This document shows positions 13,560 to 25,300 of a stretch of DNA of 64,000 nt, piece by piece. Every line of letters begins with the position of its first letter. Position 1 is the stretch's first letter. A program made the position numbers and the translations under genes. The notes beneath the pieces are model-generated. The model searched no databases and was not told the DNA's origin. It saw only the letters and a program-made list of their open reading frames with translations. The stretch comes from Dipetalonema caudispina (Eukaryota > Nematoda > Chromadorea > Rhabditida > Onchocercidae). Where the stretch lies: NCBI GenBank assembly GCA_013365325.1, contig JABVXV010000182.1, positions 60,277-124,276 on the forward strand, in the 5' to 3' direction.

Positions 13560-16500
13560 TCATACATTGACTGTCCAGATTTTTAAAACTGAATCCTGTC
13601 CAACGGTGATAATCCGATTTGGACCAAGCCAAGCAATTCCATTAATTGGGCTCATTGTATGCGCCCCTGAAAATGATCCAAAAAATATGTATGGTTCAAA
13701 TGTAGACACTTCTTACGGAAGATGCAGGTAATCAGTAAATGAAACTTAATAATTCAGATCTAATTCACAGTGTCGATTCTGTGAAACTTTTAATTCAACA
13801 TGAAAATATGAATTCCATTCAAAACGAGCAGTCTCTAACCTTTGATGATTATTGGATGTTCTCCACTGTGTTTCAAATCCCAAACGATGACATTGGTATC
13901 AATGCCACCAGTTGCAACAAAACGACTGTCTGGTGACCAGGCAGAACAATTCACTCGAGCTGAATGAAAGGTCCAGTCTTTCTCTGTGACACATTTGTAG
14001 TCATTATCCACGGAATAAGGTATTACCTATAAACTTACGACTTAAGTTTAATCTGTTAACTACACAAAATTACAGCTCTTAGGCCCAATATTTTCTGTTG
14101 CAAAAATTCGCCATTTCCAATGATTAAAGAATAAAAATGATGGGAACAACTATTATGTTGTAGACCAAAAAAATATTTCACTTAAATCATCAAGATTGTC
14201 AAGGTTTAGTCATGACAATGAAGAGAGAAAATGACCTCAGTTTGTTTGCCCTAGGATCATTTCAAAACTGCATAACTAATTTATCAAATGAAATAGCGAT
14301 TTCGATTTGACAGTCGAAAACCTATTATTAGCTTGTCTAAAATAATGGAAGGTCTGAAACCAGTTAGACAATACCCAACTACAACACTACAATGAGATGT
14401 GTCACTTTAAAATCGATTTCCCAATTATAATGAATAACAAATAACTAGGATGGCCAAAGATAAAAAAAAAAAAAAAAAAAAGAAAAAAAACAAACACCAA
14501 AGTACCTTCCTATTTGCATCTGTTGCAACAAGAAAATTTCCGTTCGGACTCCATGAAAGCGAAGTGATGCATGCAGTTTGCGCGATCGTTTTTATTTGTT
14601 TCATTTGATTACCACTTAGTTCATAAATGTGTACCTTGCCCTCCTGAAAAGTACCAACTGAAAAAGAATAATGAAAAAAATATGTACAGAAAGAATTCAT
14701 TTTATTTCTACTAGATAAAACATAGCTATTCTCAATACCTGACTACCAACAGCGGTAAGCCTGGAATCTGGAGCAACAGCGACACAAGAAGCTTCGTAGT
14801 CGATGTTTTCCAAGATCGTTTGTTTGCCATCAGAGAAGACAGTAACTGATTTTTGACAAGCAACAACTGCAATCTTACCACCGGAATCTAATGCAAGTTG
14901 TCGCGGTTGTGATGATAATTTTATCTTGTTTGACTGAACATGATCTAAAAATAACTACAATTATAACTGGAACACTTCATTGTGTGCTTCTATACAAGGG
15001 AAACGATGCAGTCAAATAAATCATATCTAAGTAAATTAAAATTCTAGTTTCGTTGAAAAAAAGGAAAAACTCACCGAGTGAACCAGGAAAAGAAGTAAAT
15101 GCAATTGAGTCATCCCAACCAACTGATACCAAATCACCGTTTGGTGAGACACTCATATCTGATACCTGCAACGGCATGCAGCAAACAACTATGTCGGAAT
15201 CACCTTGTCTGTACAAAGAATGACAATGAATTACATATACATTAGAATCTCGAGAAATTTTTACCAAAATATTAAAATTCTACATCACAAGAACGACAAA
15301 CAAAAGTTATCAAATATCTTACCTGTGAACTGTGTACAGCGGGTAACAATCTTTCCGAATCTCCTGAATTAAGGCACCACCGTGCTGCAACAGAGCTTTT
15401 ACTTGGCTATGTGAATTAGGAATAGGCTTTTTGCAGGAAACAACACGCAGTTAGTTACCTCAGTGCTTCTTGGGAATGAAAAAGTTTTTAGTCCATAGAA
15501 TTCACATTATCTTGCCGACTAACAATAAAAAGAGTTAGCAAGAACAACTTTTACACTAGAAAGCACTGAGACAACTAGTGGAAATTGATAAGAATATATT
15601 ATGTAAATAGCTTTATATCCATTAAATTGAAAAAAAAAAAAAAAAATCGACAAGTGGTTACAGAGACACAATATACAAAGGAGCTGAACTGTGGAATGTG
15701 TTTTTTATGTACGAAAACTTACTGATATTTCCTTCAAAATCCGCTGTGAAAGCCAACGCTTTCTCTGGACATACCGCAAGAGCTGTTATTGGCTTGTTAT
15801 GCCCCTTCAAAACTTTTGATACAGAACCGCTTTCTAAGTCCAAGATATTTATGAAACCCGAGAGACTCACTCCAGCAAGAAAAACTTTCGTCCAAATAAT
15901 GCAAAGCTGTTGATCATCGACATTATTTCCTATCACAAAAGTTCTGAAGAAAAACAAACCGAGAAGTCATAAGAATTCCACAGATCCACACAATTACACA
16001 AACATCGTGAAAAAAACAGTTACAAGATGGAGGAAAATAAAGTGGGTAATATATGTGCAAAGTGGGTAATACATGCGCGAATAATAACTGACTTCTCCAA
16101 TTTCTTCGATGCAACATCCCAAATTTTGATGGTTTTGTCACCGGATGCAGTTGCAATATGCTGACCATCCGGAGACCAACATAATGCAAAAACGCTTCCA
16201 GCATGTGCCATACCTTTACACTGGTCATCCACAAGTTCTCCCTCTTTTTGACCAGTTGTTCCATCGTATAATATTACCTAAAACTCGCGATAAATACTAA
16301 ATTACAACTCAATTGACGAAATAATCAAAGCAGCTCCAAGAGAACAGTACAAAATAAAGTCACGAAGCAAAATTAACCAAACCTTTCCATCAGCTCCCGA
16401 ACTAGCGAACAGTGAACCAACAGCATTATACCGGACACAGTAAACGAAACGGGTATGTTCATGAAAGAGCTGCAACACCAACAAATATTAAATATAAAAT

Positions 16501-17781
16501 TAACTTTAAAAATTAAAGTTTTTACACAATAAAAAAGTATTTTTTAAAATATATTCTAAAATACGTGTAAAATATGTGTAAAGCTTGATAAAATTACAGA
16601 CTTACAGTCAAAAATTTGAACGGAGGTCCTTCGAAGAGTGCAACAGTATTGTCTTCTGAACCACTCACAAGTCTGTAGGGTCTAGCAGGTCGAAAATCGA
16701 TACTTGACATTACGCGGCTTTGACCCGAAAGATTCCCATTGGAAGTCCCCGTATCAAAAAGAAAAACATGGCCAAATCTGGAATTACAACCTTATTAATA
16801 AAACAAATTTTTTGATTTTCCGAGAAACTTCCACGTCAGACTTCAGTATTTCTTGATCAATAACCACTAGTTCAAATACTGGTAACTATGCTTTATCGTT
16901 AACAATGCAAACCTTTCGCGTCCTTCACCAACTACTGCTATTCTTTTGCTATCGTCAGACCATGCAATGTCACGAACAGGACCTGACAATATTGGGTATT
17001 CAGCTTTTAGTATGTGTGTGGGCTGTGTCGCATCCCAGATACGTATTTTTCCAGACTGATCACCAGATGCGATGTAAAAACCGGATGGAGAGTACTTTGC
17101 CACGGTTGTAGGATTCGCATGTTCGGTATAAATTTCACATTCTTTTGGATTCTACAATAGAGGGAAACTGACTAAGCCAGTTCCTAAGAAAGCAACAACA
17201 AAAAAAAAGTATTTGTTTCTTAATTTCACATTCTTTTGGATTCTATAATAGAGAACTACTTTTAACAGAATACTCTATCAACTACCAAGTTCAAATTATT
17301 ATTGAGCAAACTGAGAATTCATTATAGGTAACGTATGGCTTGATTAACGGTAAAGAAATCGAAAGCAGTATGAAAGCCTGCGTTACTGCGACATCTCAGG
17401 TTACCACCGCCTCGAAATGATACTTATCATAGTCAACAAACCTCTAATAGAATACTCTATAATAGAGAACTACACTACTCTTAACAGAGTACTCTATCAA
17501 CAGGATCCAAAAGAATGTGAAACTAAGAAAGAAATAAAAATATTATACTAGAAAGCTAGCCTTCTGAGTTAAGCAACATTTCTAGCAAATGTGTTTAACG
17601 AACTTATCAACAGCTTATCAATGAAATTCAAGTAAAGGATAAAATCTCCATTGAGCCACCTGGATACTACGAATATAAACGGAATTGCCGTTGCAGTACA
17701 TCAATTTCTGGCCATCTGGACTTGCATGCAACGACAGAGGCATTCCTCGAACAGTACGCGGCAAAGACGCAAACGTTGCAT
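13560..17781 (-). CDS. unc-78: Actin-interacting protein 1 (UNC-78/WDR1), first exon unresolved
   Basis: Mapped exons: 17781-17660, 17151-16913, 16777-16606, 16469-16383, 16277-16093, 15943-15723, 15426-15403 (or -15323), 15165-15075 (or from 15208), 14944-14739, 14643-14506, 14026-13840, 13666-13560. The protein is a WD40 array of the AIP1 family, which works with ADF/cofilin to disassemble actin filaments. Hallmarks include [15 protein letters not shown] near the start, [39 protein letters not shown]-type blade ends and the C-terminal [13 protein letters not shown]. It follows C. elegans UNC-78 blade by blade. The exon starting at 17781 begins in phase 1, so a short initiating exon lies upstream. 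One phase-compatible candidate is 18341-18326, unproven. The join between 15723 (phase 1) and 15426 (phase 0) also needs one or more small exons that I could not place. Confidence 0.9.
17216..17530. repeat. Inverted-repeat element in unc-78 intron, ends copied from the host exon
   Basis: Arms at 17216-17243 and 17503-17530 are inverted and match at 26 of 28 positions. The left arm and its flank (17222-17253) also match 17131-17162 at 31 of 32 positions, in direct orientation. That copied piece is the 5' end of the neighbouring unc-78 exon plus its splice acceptor (TCTACAATAG on the + strand). Inside the element, two direct copies of CTATAATAGAGAACTAC (17243 and 17458) are followed by TTAACAGA and TACTCTATCAAC. 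It resembles a small foldback or MITE-like element, but the exon match suggests a local duplication and inversion. Confidence 0.75.
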
Positions 17782-19846
17782 CTGAAATTTGCAAAAACAA
17801 AACCTTGATAGGATTCGTTTTTCCAGTCCTAATGTATATTCCATAACACTTGCAAGGATATATTCTTCTATCACCATATGGTCTCCATTTGATGTCAGCT
17901 AAGAACTCTCCATGTTTAGATCACTTGAAAATGCTTTCCTATCTCAGAAGGACAGAATCAGCTAATTGAAAGTTTCAACAAGAAGATGAACATGTAAATA
18001 TAATCAACAACCTTGAACATACTCCTCCGTCGACGTCATTAAATATGCTTACAAAATGAAAATGTGTTAGGTGACACAGTTTAGATCTTTCCTGCAACAA
18101 CATCGGTATTTGTTAATTTCAAATTTTATAATTAACCGGATCTTTGCAAGAACAAGCAGAAAAATAAATATTAAAAATCTGAATATTTCGCAATGTCACA
18201 AAAAAACGACAGAAGCTCAAGAAGGAGAACATATGAGTTATTCACGGGTAGTGAGGGAAAAGGAGAGAGGAAGAGAGAGAGAGAGCGCAAGACGAAATAC
18301 CGAAAAAAGTGCTACGCTACCCTACCAGGCAAATTCATCATGCTAGTGAAGCACAACGAATCACCTGATGAACTATCCCCTTAGTGAATGACCTCTGCCC
18401 GGTGTAAGGTCATTCATTGTGATAGCGGGCTGTTGGTATGAATCAAATTCATTCCTACCAAGTAATTATTCCATCAGACACGTATCCCTATAATACAGCT
18501 AATTACTGTCATTCGATAGTAAACGTAATTTTGAAATATATTTACATGCTTCCACCATCACTACCATCCCGGCTGCTTATTTCTCCTCTAAAATTAACAA
18601 TTGTTAATTCATAAAATTAACAATTCCATACAGTATTGCATGGAGTATCGATCGAGCCGTCGGTTTACGAGATAGCAATGTTTCGATACGATGAACGCAA
18701 GAGCTGAATGAAGACATTCTGTTGAAAGCCTCAAGCAGACCAAGAAAGCGCTGGCTAAGAAGAACAGTTAGGTCATTACCGCCGTATCAAAACGAAGGGA
18801 TAGAAGGGTTACAAGGACATGGTACGGATCAATTTCAACACATACAAATGTCCAATTTGTAAAGTTAAACAAAGAAAAAGGAAAGAAAGTGATAGAAACA
18901 ACTTCTGTATGATAGGCAAAAGTTCTTAATAATAACAACAGTGGAAGAGGATGCATCAACAGTTGCTGGGAAATGGAAAGTTGAGAATGAGCTCGAAATG
19001 AGACCGATGAGAAAGCTTGAGATAGGGTCGATCGACTCTCACTAAAACATATTCACGAATGCATCTGCTAGGAGAGATAACAGAGATAAGCTACACCAGT
19101 TAGCTACTTGTGAAATAGCTATGGATGGACGAACGGATCATACTAACTTCCACTTACACTAAACAATTCCAACAAAACACACGGATTATACTAATGATCA
19201 GTACTAATACAAGTCTAAAATTGCCTTACAAATACAGAGACAGATAAATGCATCCACTTATTTCAAGCCTAGAAGTCCTTAACAGTGATTTCAAGCGTTA
19301 TAAGCATAAAATACAAGACTACATTTTTTATCATTAGTTGATTGCATTATTTCCCTTTTGAATTCTATTAGAAGAAATAAAATATTTCAAATTTCTGAAA
19401 AAGCTGAAACTGAATTTTGAGCTATTCTCACAAAGCAATGTCAAAAATTATTTTTGATTCCGATTACATCCGGAATATGTCATCACAGAATACTTGTTAT
19501 GATTAATCAAATCTTGGCTAATTATATGCATCACTCATCACACACAGACACAGACATACAACCATAAATTTGTATGGCACCACGCTAAACCATCCTATAT
19601 GCAAATTCTGAAACCACAAACTTCCGAACCAATTCATTAATAAATTGAAGGCAGGACAAGAGCTTTTCACAATGAGTCAATCAGTTCGTATGCGCATGTG
19701 AGTGTTTGTACCGGTGGGAAACAGGACGGTCGTACAGTAGTAGTGGTAGTAGTCTTCTCCATCTGAATAATTTATGTGACAGAATTCCGGATAAACTGGA
19801 TGGATAGCATGTTTTACTAACAGTGAAGTATTCCAGATTAGATGCA
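17782..19846. other. Divergent intergenic region between unc-78 and the Rab40-like gene
   Basis: This stretch should hold the promoters of both genes and the missing first exon of unc-78. A perfect 10-base inverted repeat lies at 18385-18416. A purine-rich GAGAGA stretch lies near 18255-18285. No other coding block was found. Confidence 0.5.
18385..18416. promoter_or_regulatory. Perfect inverted repeat with AGGTCA half-sites
   Basis: TGAATGACCT at 18385-18394 and AGGTCATTCA at 18407-18416 are exact reverse complements around a 12-base loop. Each arm contains the AGGTCA core recognised by many nuclear receptors, here in everted orientation. The site sits upstream of unc-78 and about 1.4 kb upstream of the Rab40-like start. 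It could equally be a chance hairpin. Confidence 0.35.
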
Positions 19847-22358
19847 ATGCGTATCGCGGCAAGTGAATTGTGTCGAGACGAGCATGAATATATGCTGAAA
19901 TTTTTGCTCGTTGGTGATTCAGATGTTGGCAAAGATGAAATAGCAGATCTTTTAGGGCCATCTGTTTCATACACTCCAGATGCTCTTTTCATACGTAATT
20001 CTTTTTACCGTATTATTTTTAAATTTATAGTAACTTAGGCGATACGTTTTTTCAGTACAATTCATCTCCAAAATCTGTAAGAGTTTAGTTTTGTATCCTC
20101 GATGAGTTATTTATTTACTCCTCAAGCTCCCAAGTTGTTTAATACTTTTATCCATAGCTTTAAATATCATCGGCAATGTTTTCTCATTTACATTTATAAG
20201 TAAAAAGAAAAAAGGTATCATCGTGAATTTATACAACTTTTGGGACACTTTAAATGTTGCAGAGATTGCATAATTTCACGGAAACGCTTTTTTGCTGTTG
20301 TGATGTCGGGAAAAGTATCTGTTCATTTGGAACCTTTTAATTCGAATCTTTTAATGCAGTAGTTCCCAAAATTATTTCAATATTTACAAAATTATTTTTA
20401 ACAGTGTATGACTTCCCAAGAACGTTCAACTTTTGTCATGTTTAACCACATTTTTATATAAACACATAATGGCTTGCTAGTTACATAAACAGGTTTAATT
20501 GGATCGTTCTTTTTAGCATTTGCAATTCCTAAGACGACAACAATACTGTTGGAAGGAAAGTTCGTGCGATTGCAGTTATGGTGGGTATTTTTGTTTTTCC
20601 ATTTATTTTGATTCTTACAGGTATAGTGAAATGACAAGGTTTTATCACCTTGAAGATAAATAAGAATAACTATTAGTGTTCGGACTTTCAGGAATGCATC
20701 AGGGCAAGGACGCTTCTCGACCATTATCAAATCATATTCACGAGGAGTTCAAGGAATTTTATTGGTTTATGACATTACGAATAGATGGTCCTTTGATGGT
20801 ATACGTCGATGGCTTGCGGAAATTGATGAGGTTTGTGTGGAAAACTTTAATTCATATCATTTTTAAGTTCAGTTCCTTTGATAAATAAAGTTCACTAGCA
20901 CTAACAGAAAATTTCTCAACCATCTATTTGTGTTTAAATCGGTCACTTCTGAGTTTTTAATGTGAAGAAAAGCATGAAAGTATTTAAAATTTGCAAAAAT
21001 ACAGCAGTTTTGAGATATAAATAAATTATTGTTTCTCTAGCAAAATCTCTTTCGACACGAGTAAAATTTTACTATAACATATTGTTACTATGTATGATGT
21101 TTTGTTTCCAGCATGCACCTGGTGTCCCGAGAATTTTAATTGGCAATAGGCTTCACTTAGAGTTCAATCGAGCCGTTCCGCGTCGTGAAGCAGAATATTT
21201 TGCCCGGAAGAGGAATATGCAATATTTCGAGGTCACTTTTCTCATTTTTTCGTACTCACTAAATTCAGCAAATGAATGCCCCACATCGCACAGCGGTGGC
21301 CTTAAAAGAATGAAAAATGAAACTTAAAAATTTTGCAGATCTCAACATTAGCGTATTTTAATGTACATGAAAGTATCACGGAGTTAGCACGTTTGGTTAT
21401 TTCGAGAAACGGGATGCATTGGTTGTGGAAGAGTTCTCAAGGTCTTATTAATGATATTTGAAAAAAAAAAAAAAAAAAAATGGAATATCGGAATATTTAT
21501 ATTTCTATACCTTAACCGATTATTTCATGTACCACTTAATACTAATATTTTAATGGTTGTTTCAGTTGCCTCTTTGCAAGATCTCTGTTGTCGAGCTATC
21601 GTAAAGAATATTTCAAATGTGCATGCTATCGATCGACTCCCCCTTCCCTCATTTCTCCAGTTAAAGGTAACTGTTCAATATTTCCAGTTTACTTAGGAAT
21701 TGTCTTTGCGTTTTTTAAATGCTTCAGTAATACTGTCATGACAGTTATATTTAACAGCATGTTTCTGAGAGACCTTGAAACTCCATACTATTGATAACAG
21801 TTATATTAATATGGTTGATGAGACGAATTTTATTCGTGAAAAACATCTAAAGAACAGTAAAAATCTAATAATGCTGTTTTTATTAGTAATGAAAACAGCA
21901 TCAACTATGTGTTCGTTTTAGTCACCCTTGATGTGATAATAAAGAAAGTTTTATAATATCCTACCTCTCTACAGGCTTAGCATTATAATCCGGAACTGTA
22001 TTTTGGTGGAAATTGAATTTGATTTTGAATACTGTCTCTTGTCACATTCAACTATTCTCCATTGAAAAGTAACAGAACGATATTTTTAGATCGTTCCTTA
22101 CTAGAATGGAATACTTTGAATTTCTTTTTTAATTGATCTTTATGTATTTTGCAGTATATGTCGTTATCTTTAGATGTCATATTATTCCAGGTAAGATCGT
22201 TCGCCTCCGGTGCAGATTTGTGCATGCGTAGTGTTATCAGGCGTGAGTATGCGACTCCATATTTCAGTACAGCAAGTAAATACATTACACGTTTTGTACG
22301 AGCACGAAATACGAGCACAAAAGATCATTTGCGAAACGCGAACTGCGATTTGATGTGA
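19847..22358 (+). CDS. Rab40-like small GTPase with SOCS box, 7 exons
   Basis: Exons 19847-19994, 20517-20580, 20692-20830, 21112-21231, 21339-21441, 21566-21666 and 22191-22358 join in phase to 280 residues, the usual Rab40 length. Matches to Rab40 include [67 protein letters not shown] and the SOCS-box start [11 protein letters not shown] with [11 protein letters not shown]. Rab40 proteins recruit Cullin5 ubiquitin ligase through the SOCS box. The ATG chosen is the first in frame, 15 residues before the beta-1 strand, as in Rab40. Two nucleotide-site motifs are altered: the P-loop reads GKD where GKS is normal, and the switch II motif reads WNASGQG instead of WDTSGQG. No prenylation CaaX motif is seen (ends CDLM, a possible weak CxxM box). 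The last exon could start 36 bases earlier in the same frame. Confidence 0.87.
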
Positions 22359-25300
22359 TGTGAAATTTTCTGAGTTAAATGCATAAGTGGTTTGTTCTCT
22401 TTGTTTCAAATTACTGATTTGTTCAGATATTAAAGAGTTCAACTGATTATTAAAGATCACTTGATGAGAATTTAGAAGGTACTTTTAGAAATATGGCTAT
22501 TTAATTCTTGGAACTAATAGTATGTGTCTCAGTCAACCTTTTTTCTTGTTGAACTTTGCTAGAATGTAGCACAGTAACTCGAAGTTATTTCAGACGTGTT
22601 GTTGAAGCAGTCGTACAGTATGCAGCTATCGGCCGCTATGCTTAATTTTTTTTTTTTCTTTTTTGTGTAAAAATCATAAGGAACTGCTTCATTTTTTGTG
22701 AAAGTTAATCATATGTCACAGGTTTACTCGCTGCTGGGTTTGTTCAATTGTCACTGTTCAAAAATAAGATCACATTATTACTCTAATATAATGTACTGAA
22801 TTTAATTGCCGTTTGTTTTTATAATCTTTTCAAGAATTCCTGAACACAATTTGGAACTTCTAACCGTTTTATATCTGGCAATAAATTTGCTTTGTTAATG
22901 TAATTTATATACCTTATCTCGGTGCTTTTCCAATAACGGCTAGTTTGCAAAGTATTTCTGTAAAGTTAGCTCACTGTTATCTTACTAATGTATTCATGAA
23001 TTTGTTGTTGAAGTGAGATGTCCACTTTTCCTGTTCTGTGGAGTTGTCTTCTTTGTGTTGTTATTCAGATATTGGAATGATGCTGAAAAACAAAACTTCA
23101 AGCAAAGTACTTGCATTTCTCTAATTGATGCCCTCCTTATCAAAATAATATTGTACAGACTGACTGTGTATATCCAAGGTCTTCCTACGGGAACTTGACC
23201 TATCTTTGGGAAACAGGTCCTAAAGTCGTGAGGGAAAATAATGTGAGAGGAAGAAATTGATCCAAATCATTGCTACTGTATCAATTTCTGTCTACTTATG
23301 ACGTGTATAAGTGTTTTTCAAACCGTTTTTTTGTGAATCATTTTCTGTGATTTTAAAGTTAAATTTTTTGCTGTGGTGACATTAATAGCGCAAAATACAC
23401 AAAAATTTTACTGACCACGTGTTTTGTTTACTAAAAAGTAAAAATTGAATCCTACTTAATTTTCCTTCTTTTTTATGGAAAGAAAAGTGCTTGACCGCCT
23501 CGTTTTGCCCAAATAGCTATATATCAGCAAAATTCAGAGTGTTTTCGGAAGTTGTTGATGGTCGCCATGCTGTTCGAAAGATTCTTTGTTGATATCACTA
23601 ATAAAGCATAGGAAGTACTATCATAAGCGTAATGTACTGCTAAATGGATAATGAAATTGGCATTGTTTTTACAGGGAACCAATAGTTCTAATAGCTCAGA
23701 TTCATTCCGCTTATTCTAGTTTCGTTGTGTTGCGTAATGCTAATGTCCGATGCTTGCGTCAAAATTACTGATTGATGTATAGTTCGCGCCTGCAAAGTTT
23801 TCATTTTGCGGGAAGTAGTTGGAATCTATGGAAGGAATTCCTGCACTCTTAGGATACTGGGATGTCTGTGATATTTTTCAAAGGCTTTCTTTGCTAAGTA
23901 ATAATCATCCATTGGCATTTATTGGTTATTCCCTTTTCATGGCAAAATTTTGATATGGTTTGCATGACCTGTTCCTGTAAATGGGTAATTCGGTCCATAT
24001 TTCATACATACTGTTGTTAATCTTTCTAATTCATGGCATTGAATTGTTCCTACCAAAGGCTAAAAAAAAAAAGAAATTAGAATAAATGTAACAAATCAAC
24101 TGCTAAGAAGTGAAATATAACAATCAAGCCTATACTTTCGGCAGTATCAATTGATTAACAATATCTTACATATCATTTAGCTGCTTGTAAATTCAGCAAC
24201 CAAAAAATCAGACCAGCATGAGAAACAATATTCTCATCTTATTTAAACGACATATCCTCTGGGTACCGGATAATTGCTACCATGATGATAAAATACTCAA
24301 GTGGAAATTTATCAAAGAAGCAGAATAAAATAAGTTTATATTCATATTCAAAAATTACACACCTGGTAAAGCATTTCTTCCAAAACTGTAGATACTATGA
24401 GGCTATTAGTAATATGTTCAGGCATGAGCAATTCGATACATTCATGATGATCATGTGGATGAAAAACTTCTCTTGTTGAAGAAATGAATGAACTTGATGA
24501 AGATCAGGTATTTGAATTGAATCATAAACAGCACATTTTGCTTATAATTAGATAATTTTTGCTGTACTAAAGCAGCAATTGAATATATCATTAGCAGTTA
24601 GCTAACTATTGGTTGTCAATTATTGATGCACTAATTAAAATTTTTATAGATGATAAATTAGATTTCAGTCCTTTTCAAGCATCCTATCATCGTTATTTTC
24701 AACACTGCTGCATTCTATTTATTTTTATCTGCGTCACTCAAAATGTCTTATGCATAGAATTTCTACATTCAACACCATTCTTTTTCATTTCACCTTAAAT
24801 GCTTTATATGTTTGTTTGCTTTCATTCTTCAACAACGCTATTGCAGTATTATTGGAAAAAAAAAAAAAAAAAAAAAAGAATTGTATGGATTATTTCATAA
24901 ATGTTGATAAAAATTGCAAATTGCTTATCAAAGATTAATTTCATCTTATCCTTCACATTCTCATCCTCATCTAGTGGTTGTGATAGTAACAGTAGTGGTA
25001 ATAGCGCTTTGTGGATAACTATCGGTTCAACAATTCTTTCATCATCAAAGTCCCTTATTGGGTAATATTACATTGGTGCTTTATTCTGTTGAAAATTATG
25101 CTATTGCACAAATTATTGATTTTGATAAACAAATATTATCCAAAGAAAAAGTAATGAAGGTGAAAAAAAAAGAAACGAACAAAAAAATGTGGAAAATTCT
25201 TGTAATATTTTTGGCTTCCTGACTTCTTAAGAAGTTACAATGTCACAGAAGAAAAAAAAAAACAAGAGGAGTTGAAATTCATGAATTTTTTTTTTTAAAA

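Noticed and set aside
19681..19992. Minus-strand frames of about 100 codons
   Set aside because: They are shadows of the Rab40-like first exon and its leader, whose plus-strand motifs are clear.
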